From Afipia felis ATCC 53690 (GTDB lineage: Bacteria; Pseudomonadota; Alphaproteobacteria; Rhizobiales; Xanthobacteraceae): a DNA stretch of 64,000 nucleotides. The position numbers were made by a program, and so were the translations under genes. Under the pieces are notes generated by a model that saw nothing but the letters and a program-made list of their open reading frames with translations, was not told where the DNA came from and ran no database searches. The stretch lies in the NCBI RefSeq assembly GCF_000314735.2, contig NZ_KB375270.1:3726001-3790000 (forward strand), written 5' to 3'. Below, piece by piece: positions 17,801 through 25,548 of the stretch. Positions within the stretch are counted from its first letter, which is position 1; each line of letters begins with the position of its first letter.

Positions 17801-18238
17801 CTCCAAACTTTCGACGAATGAGCCAACGCCGCCCACGTCATGCATGCGTTTGCGGGGCTTGCCGTGTGGTGTTCTGGGAGGCACGGCGCCAATCGCTACC
17901 AAGCCTTGAACTATTTGGCGTTGATGGAAGTGGGTGAATCTCGCGGCGGCGGGGGAAAAGGTAAGTCCGAACTCCATGTCTGCGCGACCTGAAATGTCTT
18001 TTTCAGATATATCGAGGGCGCCATACAATCTCCTTACCTCGGACGTTTTCATCCAGAATAGTTCGACTAACGTTCTGCGAAGCAGCATATCGAAGGCATG
18101 CCATTCTTGTCTCAGCTCCACCATCGATAGCGCGCGGAGCTGCACGTAGATGTTGGATGATGGATTGAACATGCTGCCCGGTTCATCGGGATGGCGGCGG
18201 ACATTGTCGTCGTCGATGAACTCGAGAATAATTTTCAT
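14813..18238 (-). CDS. Very large tyrosine recombinase (GmtZ-like integrase)
   Basis: Protein of 1141 residues, far larger than phage integrases (300-450). Catalytic residues of a tyrosine recombinase appear in the middle-to-C-terminal half: IILHSGLRKHQARWL (first Arg), DIHSLRITTVTVLHESG (His-x-x-Arg), ALVGHSSVMMTWYYR (Gly-His and the nucleophile Tyr). After these come a Cys-containing segment (GICPGGVCARGGK, then RACSRCRF) that may bind zinc, and a helical tail. The long N-terminal part (about 1-450) has no recognised domain. ATG 18238 overlaps the stop of the upstream recombinase gene (ATGA). It probably acts with the other two genes to insert or excise the island. Confidence 0.75.
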   Translation of the reverse strand: MKIILEFIDDDNVRRHPDEPGSMFNPSSNIYVQLRALSMVELRQEWHAFDMLLRRTLVELFWMKTSEVRRLYGALDISEKDISGRADMEFGLTFSPAAARFTHFHQRQIVQGLVAIGAVPPRTPHGKPRKRMHDVGGVGSFVESLERDLRLGLIATLLESDASLDELLKLNQTSLIRDREIMEYLASTNDAAKALECIARNTHSFFNDQQTAGRGSHARGAGRTFGWAWFAQYLSMRGVWLQPVAHIKDILNLYPRKLGPVAAWMAVPAMHRELADLVWSRMEVSRSTSAANILNVFLSLAQSSNAFASDKLVACPLVFFKEWASDGGGSSEVRSASATHLFKLLCSYFGVTAASHPMAGFFFGNRRIGKIGVRAFSWCDQPNKRNTVLVERCLGRPVSDVPIYVRDWAEYFRELLGSFGTTSVDNAIGDLNTWLIFLLHLGERRAPKTFPDISRSRHINNLRPDGDTYVNFLKRHFSQTKSQTAYRGAATLAKAWKLAATRDNFTGSCPFDVTLDRASKAPTRHAKSVRRPLDQTVMEIIVRENRKNDFEFARTLGKQRPTYNYIVKNTRTQAYEEVFFPLLPILIDIILHSGLRKHQARWLDSGEGDEFGVDLTAKADCPNLLPMATKGRRQGFLRICEFVEKGGRRSELGMFVNTNKTGTPYLVPWIDRELAANVARLAKLQTTYNPIEVPIPARDPDISELYGYNGSVPNVFPLFRNPDYDRHLPVSDSMASSYWLALLKHCQPIVEQELGYSYPLVNGDTAVFDIHSLRITTVTVLHESGVPIDIIQALVGHSSVMMTWYYRQVRHADLHRRLNKAYAELGNHDTSEGDAIRDQIISEAITPVGVDDPVGLALLQEHRSAKSAPIDVFAHGICPGGVCARGGKRLAEGRYAPVFRQRACSRCRFRVTGPRFLNGLVHRLNCLMFEIKQSLNKEQQINAEADIAEDSGRTASDLRAQARRERECRDSLYEEWCAELQTIKACQAALEASNAENRLDQALMPARSDFDPALVDFSFKQVHEFELAHHLVVGTYLLPETRVDLPSGTEEAHDNTLYRLIPRNDLDNLFYRLDKNTARRALNILGDLLIANAGDPSQLQAFIEGKILFTDVPALQDVGQKIRQAIAQPQTSISDHSDEER

Positions 18239-19686
18239 TCAGTTCGCTCGCGCGCAAAGGCTTCCCTCAGTGCCTTATGTACAAACGCATATTCGCAGTT
18301 GCCGTAATCTTCTTGGCTAACAACGCTCTTGTGGTGCATCATTACTTGAATAATTTCGGGAGGCAGCTTGAGGCGTTTTCTCAAATTGTCTCTGTAGAAA
18401 TGTCTAAATCCGTGGAGTGTGCGGCCCGCCATATGCGGTTCCAAATCGACACGTACACAGGCGCGCTCAAAGGCCTTCATGGTGTTGCTGTACTTCAGCG
18501 GTTGGCCTCCGTATTCGTTGTTGGAAGTATTGATAAAAAAATATGGATGGTGGGTGGTCGTTGGATGTTGTCGTCGCAGATTTAGCAGCATTGCCGTGAG
18601 TTCTAGAAACTCTTGCGCAGGCTGCGGTTCAGACCAATAAACCCAAGACAACGACAATGCTTTATTGCTCACAAGCACGCTCTTCCAGCCAGCTCGCATC
18701 GGATGCTTGTCGGGATAGTAGGGCCGGGGAACGAGTCCGTATTTGTCGCGTAGATACTTGAGGCGTGTCCTTGAACTATCGCCGAAATCACCTACGAAGC
18801 GTGACTCAACCGGGTCAGCGAGAATGACAAGTGGCTCAGCTTGGGTAAAACCTCTTTCGAATTGAGCGATCATGCTCCCAGGCATGATGTCCACGCACCA
18901 GATGTTCAGAGCTTCGCTTACCCTCATCCCACCATAAGCAAGCAAAGTCCAAAGTGCCTTAAACGAGGGGTTCTTTTCGGCGCCGATGATCAGATCTACC
19001 TCGTCTTGAGGCATTGTACGACCTTGGGAAGAGCGTCTGGTAGCTAAGCTCGCCGATGGTGTTACGCGTGGTGGATGGTAGCGCTCGACGCCAAGCAATT
19101 TTCGATATCGCTCGCGATGGCCTCGCAGATGCAGAAAGAAGTCCCGTTTCGAGGTGGTCGGAATATCGAGGTGCTGGATATTCTTTAAGCCTACTGGGCG
19201 GTCCAGCAGCAAAAGCGATTGAAAACGATCATTGCAAAACTGCAGATAACTCACGATGGTTCTGAATTCAGAAATTGCTGTAGATCGTTTCACCGGATTC
19301 CAGAGCGTAAGCTGTTGGCTATCTGGATCGTCAGGCATTCGCTCGCCAGCTCGAAAGGCTGTGTAATTCCAGACAGCGGTTGGCAGAGTTTCTGCCGTTA
19401 ATTCGAAATCTCTAAAAGCGATTGACGTGTACTCATAGAGTCGTCCAATCGTGCTGAGCATCATCTTCGCGGGCGATTTACTATCAAACGTTAGGACGTT
19501 GCGGATCCATTCTATCGGTTCTCGCGGAATTGCAGCTTCTCCGTCTTGATCCCTCACGACCAGAACGGGCCGAAGATGAGGCTTTCTCCTCGCTCGCACT
19601 GTCAGCACAACAAAAGCCGGTCCTTTGTTGTCTAGACAAATAACCGTCGAGTTGCGGGGGGCATCGGAGGGATTTTCAGAGGACAT
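18235..19686 (-). CDS. Tyrosine recombinase (GmtY-like), first gene of trio
   Basis: Site-specific recombinase of 483 residues from ATG 19686; an in-frame TTG 15 bases upstream is possible. The C-terminal catalytic domain has LLAYGGMRVSEALNIWCVDI (first Arg), GRTLHGFRHFYRDNLRKRL (His-x-x-Arg), VMMHHKSVVSQEDYGN (His, Tyr nucleophile). The N-terminal half would contain the core-binding domain. It is the promoter-proximal gene of a three-gene overlapping operon. Low GC relative to the genes left of 13.4 kb supports foreign origin. Confidence 0.8.
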   Translation of the reverse strand: MSSENPSDAPRNSTVICLDNKGPAFVVLTVRARRKPHLRPVLVVRDQDGEAAIPREPIEWIRNVLTFDSKSPAKMMLSTIGRLYEYTSIAFRDFELTAETLPTAVWNYTAFRAGERMPDDPDSQQLTLWNPVKRSTAISEFRTIVSYLQFCNDRFQSLLLLDRPVGLKNIQHLDIPTTSKRDFFLHLRGHRERYRKLLGVERYHPPRVTPSASLATRRSSQGRTMPQDEVDLIIGAEKNPSFKALWTLLAYGGMRVSEALNIWCVDIMPGSMIAQFERGFTQAEPLVILADPVESRFVGDFGDSSRTRLKYLRDKYGLVPRPYYPDKHPMRAGWKSVLVSNKALSLSWVYWSEPQPAQEFLELTAMLLNLRRQHPTTTHHPYFFINTSNNEYGGQPLKYSNTMKAFERACVRVDLEPHMAGRTLHGFRHFYRDNLRKRLKLPPEIIQVMMHHKSVVSQEDYGNCEYAFVHKALREAFARERTE

Positions 19687-20231
19687 CTGTTGTCTCTTCA
19701 ATCGCTGCGTGCCGGAAGTATTTCCGCACGACGGTGTACAGAGTTGTCGGAAGTCATTCGTGGGAAAGTTGGATCCGCAAATTGCTCCTGGCGGAGATAA
19801 ATCGAAAGCACTTTTGCGCGCCGGTCTTCACGCAAACGAAATCCTTCGCTCTGCTTGCATGATCGAGCATTGCCGTAAAACGGCGTTCCGGGATATTTTT
19901 TGAAGACCGAGGCGACACGATGCCAACAAGATGAGCGAGATATTCACCCGCGTCCCGACGCTAAACAATGTTGTCAGTCCCGCCGACGGCGACTCAACCA
20001 AGTGTTACGTTACTTCTATGAATTTGGCGAGGCAAGCATAAAGTTAATAATATCAATCTGTTATCGAGTACTTGAAAATCTTGCGTCTTCAGGAGGCTTT
20101 ATTCCAAGGATTCGATTGGGCTTTGCTGCTGTTGGTGCGGTCGCCCGGGGTGTTTCCTAAAACTGCGGAAAGAGTCTCGCTGGAAAAGTGATGTGAAGTG
20201 CGCAGCAGTGTGACGGAGCCGGCGTAATTTT
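19687..20231. other. 545-base gap without a convincing gene
   Basis: It separates the promoter side of the recombinase trio from the end of the CBASS operon. A plus-strand frame at 19900-20160 has no ribosome-binding site and an amino-acid content unlike a protein. The stretch around 20030-20080 is AT-rich and could hold the trio's promoter. I see no clear inverted repeats or attachment-site sequence. Confidence 0.5.
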
Positions 20232-21671
20232 TCAGGATCTTTCATCTGCCCGTTCTAACGGAGACACGTAATACCCCTTGACCTTGACATGTGATCTTAA
20301 GTTTTCCGGGCGATATGGCATCCGTTTATAATAGTGCTGGACCCCGCCGTTAGCAGCAAATCGTTCTAGCACGGTTGAGTGCAGGATCGCTTCGTTCTGA
20401 ATTTCACGAAGACCTTCATTCCATTTGAAGCGACCACCGACGTATCCAGGCTCTCGCTCGTCGTGCTGAGGCCCGAGCGAATCCGGGTTTAGCCTCAGAT
20501 AGCTATCGTCGATCTTGATGCCGAAGCCATCGAGTGTATTTCCATCGGGCAGATTTTTAGCAGCGTGAACCATCCATCCAAGTGAAATATCGGAAAGACG
20601 TGCTTCGTTCTCCGGATAACTTCCCCCGACGTCGGAATGGTTTCCGGCGAACCACACCTGTTGTAACCAGTCCGGATACTCGTCGGGGCGTTCTGGCCCC
20701 TTACTGTGCGATCCGCCCCAAGGAACGCGTGCGAAGTCAGCGCGGTTCTCGTCGATCGACATGGCGTGGCGAGCGTACCAAACGGCATTATTCAGATGTA
20801 GGTCGTAGAACTTCATCTTCGGCGAGGCGATATGGAGTGTCTCGTAGAACGAATAGCCGGGCAGGTCGTGGGCATATTTTAGGTGTGTAGCGACGTAGCC
20901 GCCCGCCGCCGTAATCGCTGCAGCGACAGTTGCCCACAGGACGGTCGGAAGAAAAGGAAAAAAGAAAAATGATTGCATATAGCTGAGGATTGCAATGAAG
21001 CCGGCGGCCCCAGCGACCAGCGCGGCGGAGAGCGTATAGCTGCCGAGGGACGCAACGGTGTCGAACACCCCGATGAAGAACGGAGCGGCGTTGGCCGCGC
21101 TCCCTGTGTCGCTGCCATATCGCTGGCGGAAGCGTGTTGCGAGCGCTTCGCGTTGCGGCAGGTACACGGTGTCTTTCGGGGAACTGACGTGCTGGTACAC
21201 ATTCTTCACGGCCTCGCGTGCTACGCGGGTTGTCGTGCCGATGTCACGCCGGAGCGGTGACCCGTCGGCCATAGTCGTCGGAATACCGCACTGGCCCAGC
21301 ATGGCGGCAAGACAGCGGACTGTGTAGGCGCCACGGCTGAACCCAAAAAGAAAGATGCGGTCGCCTGGCTCCCACATCCGGATGATGGCAGCATAGCAGT
21401 CGATGATGTTTGTCGTGATGCCGAGTCCCGTCGCCTGGCTGACCACGTTGTGTAGCCAGCGGTAGGCGCGCGTGACGAAGAGCGTACTATCCGGCGGTTG
21501 GGAGCCGAGGCCAGCGTCGTAAAAGGCAAGCTGTTCTCGTGGGTTGATCCCAGTGTCGGGCCCGCAACGGGTCGCCCTATAGAGCTTGTAGATGTTGGAG
21601 CGGTTCTCGTCCGGACGCAGGCCGCCTGCCTGGCCGGTGCCGTCTGAGAAGATCAGGATATTCTTGGGCAT
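20232..21671 (-). CDS. DUF2235 alpha/beta-hydrolase with membrane helices (CBASS-linked)
   Basis: Protein of 479 residues. The DUF2235 fold (relative of Tle1 phospholipases and T6SS lipases) starts MPKNILIFSDGTGQAGG, and the nucleophile elbow is LFGFSRGAYTVRCLAAMLGQ (Ser112). FAGNHSDVGGSYPENE probably supplies the acid/His part of the triad. Two hydrophobic helices interrupt the domain near residues 215-260 (LVAGAAGFIAILSYM; LWATVAAAITAAGGYVAT). It starts 14 bases after the CapV stop, so it is the fourth gene of the CBASS operon. A membrane-attacking hydrolase next to a patatin effector is unusual: it could be a second effector or an unrelated toxin. Confidence 0.8.
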   Translation of the reverse strand: MPKNILIFSDGTGQAGGLRPDENRSNIYKLYRATRCGPDTGINPREQLAFYDAGLGSQPPDSTLFVTRAYRWLHNVVSQATGLGITTNIIDCYAAIIRMWEPGDRIFLFGFSRGAYTVRCLAAMLGQCGIPTTMADGSPLRRDIGTTTRVAREAVKNVYQHVSSPKDTVYLPQREALATRFRQRYGSDTGSAANAAPFFIGVFDTVASLGSYTLSAALVAGAAGFIAILSYMQSFFFFPFLPTVLWATVAAAITAAGGYVATHLKYAHDLPGYSFYETLHIASPKMKFYDLHLNNAVWYARHAMSIDENRADFARVPWGGSHSKGPERPDEYPDWLQQVWFAGNHSDVGGSYPENEARLSDISLGWMVHAAKNLPDGNTLDGFGIKIDDSYLRLNPDSLGPQHDEREPGYVGGRFKWNEGLREIQNEAILHSTVLERFAANGGVQHYYKRMPYRPENLRSHVKVKGYYVSPLERADERS

Positions 21672-21685
21672 GTCGTCCTCGCCGG

Positions 21686-22669
21686 TCAGAGAGAGTGAAA
21701 GGGAACAAAGGGCTCGACCTCGCGGTCGAAGAAATGGCGCCGAAGTTCGGGCAGTTGCTCGCGGGCTTCGGTGAATCCGCGGTTCTTCATTTCCGCGATG
21801 CGTTCTGCGTCGTCCATCGTGTAGCGGCCGGCTGGTGCCGTCTGGTCAATGCGCCAGATCGCACGATGGTCGTGGCCGTCGCCCGTTACGATCTTCGCCG
21901 TGCCCAGTGCGCTGTGCGATTGGCCGGCCATGAACAGGCGCGCGACCGACGAAGCCATCGGGATCTTGCCCTTCCAGCGCGGTGCAGCCTTCGCGTCGTT
22001 GATGGTGCCGATGCTGAGAATCTTCAGCCTGTCCGCGGGCCAGTTCAGCATTCCTACCGCTTCGATCGTGGCCACTCCGATCGGGTTGTTCGCCCAGACG
22101 CCGCCGTCGATGAGTTCGATCGCATCGTCGGTCATGTGGGGTTTGAGGAAAGTGGGTGCGGCGGCGGTAGCCATCGCTGCATCCAGCGCCCGAACGCGAA
22201 AGTCGGTCTCGAGCCGGGGATGATGGGCGGTTTTGTAGATGTAGACGCGCTCAAGCATCGGATGCCATGCGGGAACGACTAGACGCGTGCGGCTATCGCC
22301 GAGCCGTCGCTCGCCGAGTACATCGGCGAGGGCATCATGAAGTGGTTGCGAGGAGTATTTCGTTCCGAACCAGTGCATCGCTCCGCGCAGCCGCCGCCGC
22401 ACGAAATTGCCGATCAACCCGTGCTGTTGATCGAAGATCGATGGTCCCCGCTCCTCGTAGAGCTTCAGGATATCCTTGGCCGACAGCCCGAGGCCTAGGC
22501 CAATTGCAATGATGCCGCCCGTCGATGTCCCCGCGATCAGGTCGAAGTAATATCCGATCGGCGAGTTCAGATGATCTTCCAGTTTGGCGAGGAAGGCCGC
22601 GGGAAACACGCCGCGGATGCCGCCACCGTCAATCGACAGAATCTTGTAGGTGCCCGCTCCGTCGTTCAT
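21686..22669 (-). CDS. capV: CapV-type patatin phospholipase, CBASS effector
   Basis: Patatin-like phospholipase of 327 residues that degrades inner-membrane lipids once activated by a cyclic oligonucleotide, killing the infected cell. Motifs: SIDGGGIRGVF (oxyanion loop, residues 12-22), IAGTSTGG (nucleophile Ser49), and IELIDGGVWANNP (Asp188), giving the Ser-Asp dyad. Start ATG 22669 overlaps the stop of the E2 gene (ATGA) and gives the family's N-terminus; a longer frame runs into that gene. Order CD-NTase, E2, patatin marks a type II-short CBASS. Which cyclic nucleotide it senses cannot be read from the sequence. Confidence 0.9.
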   Translation of the reverse strand: MNDGAGTYKILSIDGGGIRGVFPAAFLAKLEDHLNSPIGYYFDLIAGTSTGGIIAIGLGLGLSAKDILKLYEERGPSIFDQQHGLIGNFVRRRLRGAMHWFGTKYSSQPLHDALADVLGERRLGDSRTRLVVPAWHPMLERVYIYKTAHHPRLETDFRVRALDAAMATAAAPTFLKPHMTDDAIELIDGGVWANNPIGVATIEAVGMLNWPADRLKILSIGTINDAKAAPRWKGKIPMASSVARLFMAGQSHSALGTAKIVTGDGHDHRAIWRIDQTAPAGRYTMDDAERIAEMKNRGFTEAREQLPELRRHFFDREVEPFVPFHSL

Positions 22670-23160
22670 TCTCCACTCCCCATCTCCAATTCGTCGGGCT
22701 GGTGTACTCCCAGCTGACGTCGGCTTCGCCGGGTCCGGGAGGCTTCCGTTGGATGTATGCCCCCGCCCTTCCATTCTCCCGAGTCGAGCCAATCTTCGAA
22801 ATAGAACAGCCAAAGAGAGGTCCAGGGTACGACTGTCTGGTCGAGCCGCATCCACGGCTGCCACTCTCGTGTCCCCGGCAGGTAAAGACAGAGTCGCGTG
22901 GGGTTACGGTATACGTGAGGGAGGCAGCGGTTGCCGGCGAGAACCTCGATGTCCGGTTCGTCGACGAAGACCTTGGGCGATGTGCCGCAAGCCATTTCGA
23001 TGCGGATCAGGTAGTCGCGGCTCAACGGCGACGGCGACGTGGCGTAGCTCCACGTGAAGCGGCCGCCTCGCAAGGTACCGTCTCCCGCGCTGAGAGGATT
23101 GCTCCGCAGGTTCACATATTGCTGCGCAACCGTCAGCGCTTTTGGCCGCCCGAGGCGCAT
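22666..23160 (-). CDS. CBASS E2-like conjugating enzyme (Cap2 E2 type)
   Basis: Protein of 164 residues. The block RCLPHVYRNPTRLCLYLPG fits the stand-alone E2 of type II-short CBASS: His82, and Cys91 as candidate active-site cysteine. Aromatic-rich segments follow (WTSLWLFYFEDWLDSGEWKG). Known E2s of this class conjugate the C-terminus of the CD-NTase to other proteins and so prime it. There is no E1 or JAB/Cap3 gene in the operon, which is what defines the short form. It starts 4 bases after the CD-NTase stop and overlaps CapV by four bases, a tightly coupled operon. Family assignment is by motif and context. Confidence 0.75.
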   Translation of the reverse strand: MRLGRPKALTVAQQYVNLRSNPLSAGDGTLRGGRFTWSYATSPSPLSRDYLIRIEMACGTSPKVFVDEPDIEVLAGNRCLPHVYRNPTRLCLYLPGTREWQPWMRLDQTVVPWTSLWLFYFEDWLDSGEWKGGGIHPTEASRTRRSRRQLGVHQPDELEMGSGE

Positions 23161-23164
23161 GATG

Positions 23165-24364
23165 TTACGGACCGTCGCCGAAAAAGGTGTTGGCGCGAAC
23201 CGGCGTCGCGCTCGCCGCGGTGCTCATGATCAGTCCTGCCGACCGGGTGGCCAAGAGGCGGTTGGTGCGGCGCGCTATGTCGACGCGTTCTGTCAAGGTG
23301 TCCATCACCTTGTTCGCCGGTGCCGTACCGAAGATATCGCCGAGGCCCCGCCGCACCTGGTCGAGACCCCGTGCAGCGGCAAGGTGTTCAACGTCGGCAA
23401 CAACCTTGCTGTGCCACTCGAAGAAAGCCGTCGCCCTCTCGGGATGCCTGTTCCACTTTTCGCAGAAGTTTTCGCCGGCAGTGGTCTGATTCCACAGGCA
23501 CCACATCACACGACCCTCGGTCATGCTAGTCTGCAGCATCTGCGGCATCCGGCGGAGCACGTCAACGATCAAGTCGAGTTCGTGATCGTACTCGAAGTTG
23601 CTGACGCACGTTTCATAGGCCCGCGAAGCCAGCGTCGTGATGATGATCGAGAGCGGGGCGAGCCCTTGGTCGTCGTCGATGAAATGGATGTCACGGTGGC
23701 GCTTGGCGATCTGCACGATGCGGCGCAGGATGCCCTTGAGCCGTTTCTCCTCTGGATACGGCTCGACCTGTGCGTTGGCATGTGCGCTGTCAAAGGCTTT
23801 GCCAAACACGGATCTGATGCGAGGCAGCAGGGCCGCGCGCCGTTCGAATTTGGCGCGGTAGCCCTGCGGATTTGATGCCTTCCACGTCTTCAGCGTCTTG
23901 TCGGGAACCAATTCGCCGCAGAAGCGGCATTCAGGGTTCGGGATCGAGGGGGTGATGTCGAGGTGGAATTCGTTGGCATAGTCAAGACGCCAGCAGCGCG
24001 GCATTTCCACCAAGAGGGGAGCGTAGTGGCCGTTGCTCCGGAGACGGTCTCCAATACGTTGCTTCAGCAGAGCTGGCGACACCGTAAGGTCGAGGTCTGC
24101 AACATGGGCGACCAGGTCGACGTCATGCTCGTTCTTTCCAATCGGCTTCACCGTGGTGCCGATGGCGACCGAGCCCTGGAGACGGATCGCGATGGAGGTC
24201 AAGAGCCAATCGTCGGCCGCAGCGAGCCACTCGCCGACGCCTTCGTAGCGCTGCTTCGCGAGGTCACGCTGGTGGGCGGATGGCTCCAGATGCTGGCAGG
24301 CCTCTTCGATCAGGTCCACCAGTTGCGATTGGCGCAATCGCGCTCGTTCAGCAATGTAATTCAT
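23165..24364 (-). CDS. CD-NTase (cyclic-oligonucleotide synthase) of CBASS
   Basis: cGAS/DncV-like nucleotidyltransferase of 399 residues, the phage-sensing enzyme that makes the second messenger. Catalytic motif: LQGSVAIGTTVKPIGKNEHD (Gly64-Ser65) running into DVDLV (Asp81, Asp83), with the third Asp at 136 (FHLDITPS). PECRFCGE and the helical C-terminal half fit the family. The last residues (NTFFGDGP) resemble the short flexible tail that Cap2-type enzymes attach to targets. First gene of the operon; the 147-base gap to the divergent sigma-like gene must hold both promoters. Confidence 0.9.
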   Translation of the reverse strand: MNYIAERARLRQSQLVDLIEEACQHLEPSAHQRDLAKQRYEGVGEWLAAADDWLLTSIAIRLQGSVAIGTTVKPIGKNEHDVDLVAHVADLDLTVSPALLKQRIGDRLRSNGHYAPLLVEMPRCWRLDYANEFHLDITPSIPNPECRFCGELVPDKTLKTWKASNPQGYRAKFERRAALLPRIRSVFGKAFDSAHANAQVEPYPEEKRLKGILRRIVQIAKRHRDIHFIDDDQGLAPLSIIITTLASRAYETCVSNFEYDHELDLIVDVLRRMPQMLQTSMTEGRVMWCLWNQTTAGENFCEKWNRHPERATAFFEWHSKVVADVEHLAAARGLDQVRRGLGDIFGTAPANKVMDTLTERVDIARRTNRLLATRSAGLIMSTAASATPVRANTFFGDGP

Positions 24365-24511
24365 TGTTCGACACCGTTTTTCGACTATCGTGCTTCCGGA
24401 TTCGTCTCGAAAACCGGCGCCTCTATAAAGTCATGCCCCCGAGACGGCCCTTTCGGACTCGATTATTTTTGTCCGAAACAAAGGCTTGCCCGGCATAGGT
24501 AGTATGGAGCC

Positions 24512-25126
24512 ATGGACGACGTGACTCACCCGACCATCACGGATCCGGCGACACACGACGCGGAGTACCTGGACTATGAGCAGGTGGTCGCGGCCGTGGA
24601 CGGGTTAACGGATCTCGAACGCGCTCGGCTGGCCAAACTTGAACAGCGGCATCTGGAAGGGACCGACTTAGCAGCCGGCGATCTAGTCCAGGAAGCCATC
24701 TGCGTCGCCCTTTTCGAAAAGAAGAAATGCCCTCACACCACGCCGTTCATCGCCTTCCTCGCCCAGTCCATGCGGAATATCGCGAGTAGGAGGCGCAAGA
24801 GACTCAAGCGCCAGGTACCGATCGCCGGCGGCGCAACAAAGGATGAAACCGATGATGAGTTCGACCTCAAGGACGATGCGCCTGACGCTGAAGACCAGAT
24901 CATTCAGGCCGAAAGAGAGAAGCGCGCTGTCGAGATTTGGAGCGTGCTCGAGCCCCTTTATGGAGTCGATGAGGAGATCAGTTTGGTCCTTCTCGGATGG
25001 GAAGAGGACATGAGGGGCAAGGAACTGCGCGAATTCGCAGGAGTAACGCAGGACCGCCTCGACTACATCATCAAGAAAATTCGTAGGATCGCGGCCAAAC
25101 ACTATCCGAAAGGATGGCAGTTATGA
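24512..25126 (+). CDS. Sigma-70-like protein, first gene of ImmA/IrrE operon
   Basis: Protein of 204 residues that looks like a small RNA polymerase sigma factor. A region-2-like part contains LVQEAICVALFEKKKCPHTT and FIAFLAQSMRNIASRRRKRL. An acidic linker (DETDDEFDLKDDAPDAED) and a region-4-like C-terminal helix-turn-helix follow (FAGVTQDRLDYIIKKIRRIA). It is divergent from CBASS and ends in a four-base overlap with the next gene. It could switch on the defence operon, or be part of a sigma-protease stress switch. No direct evidence of a target promoter is visible. Confidence 0.65.
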   Translation: MDDVTHPTITDPATHDAEYLDYEQVVAAVDGLTDLERARLAKLEQRHLEGTDLAAGDLVQEAICVALFEKKKCPHTTPFIAFLAQSMRNIASRRRKRLKRQVPIAGGATKDETDDEFDLKDDAPDAEDQIIQAEREKRAVEIWSVLEPLYGVDEEISLVLLGWEEDMRGKELREFAGVTQDRLDYIIKKIRRIAAKHYPKGWQL

Positions 25127-25548
25127 GCAAGGTGCCAAGCGATAGAGAGCGGTTGTCTAAAATAAGCAAAGCGATCGACGACAGCATTCTCGATGTGTCC
25201 GAGAAGGACCTGCGGGAGGAGTTCGCTCAAGATGGGGACGACTTTGATAAGGCGGTTACCCGCGTCGATTCCGCGATCGAACGTGCGAAATTTCGCGCAG
25301 CGAGGGTGAAGTTCGATCGCGCTAAGAGCGAGGCGAAGGCCTATCGCGAGGGGGGCAACATCACGCCGTTGGACTTGGACAAGGCCCGCCGGCGATTGGA
25401 CGAGATGCGAACCGGCGATCTCACCGACACCATGATGGCGGCGAGAAAGGGAGGCAAGCTGTCCGATCGCGATGAAGCTGGCATCGTCGACGATCTTGCT
25501 CGACTGCAGGCGCTTGAAGACGAAGCTGAAGAAAAAGGCGAAGAATGA
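25123..25548 (+). CDS. Helical, charged 141-residue protein between sigma-like and protease genes
   Basis: Starts at ATG 25123 overlapping the sigma-like stop (ATGA) and ends overlapping the next ATG (ATGA). It is highly charged, almost entirely helical in prediction, with long coiled-coil stretches (VDSAIERAKFRAARVKFDRA; LARLQALEDEAEEKGEE). It has no signal peptide or membrane segment. No family is recognised. By position it could be an anti-sigma factor or the protease's substrate; that is inference from the operon alone. Confidence 0.6.
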   Translation: MSKVPSDRERLSKISKAIDDSILDVSEKDLREEFAQDGDDFDKAVTRVDSAIERAKFRAARVKFDRAKSEAKAYREGGNITPLDLDKARRRLDEMRTGDLTDTMMAARKGGKLSDRDEAGIVDDLARLQALEDEAEEKGEE

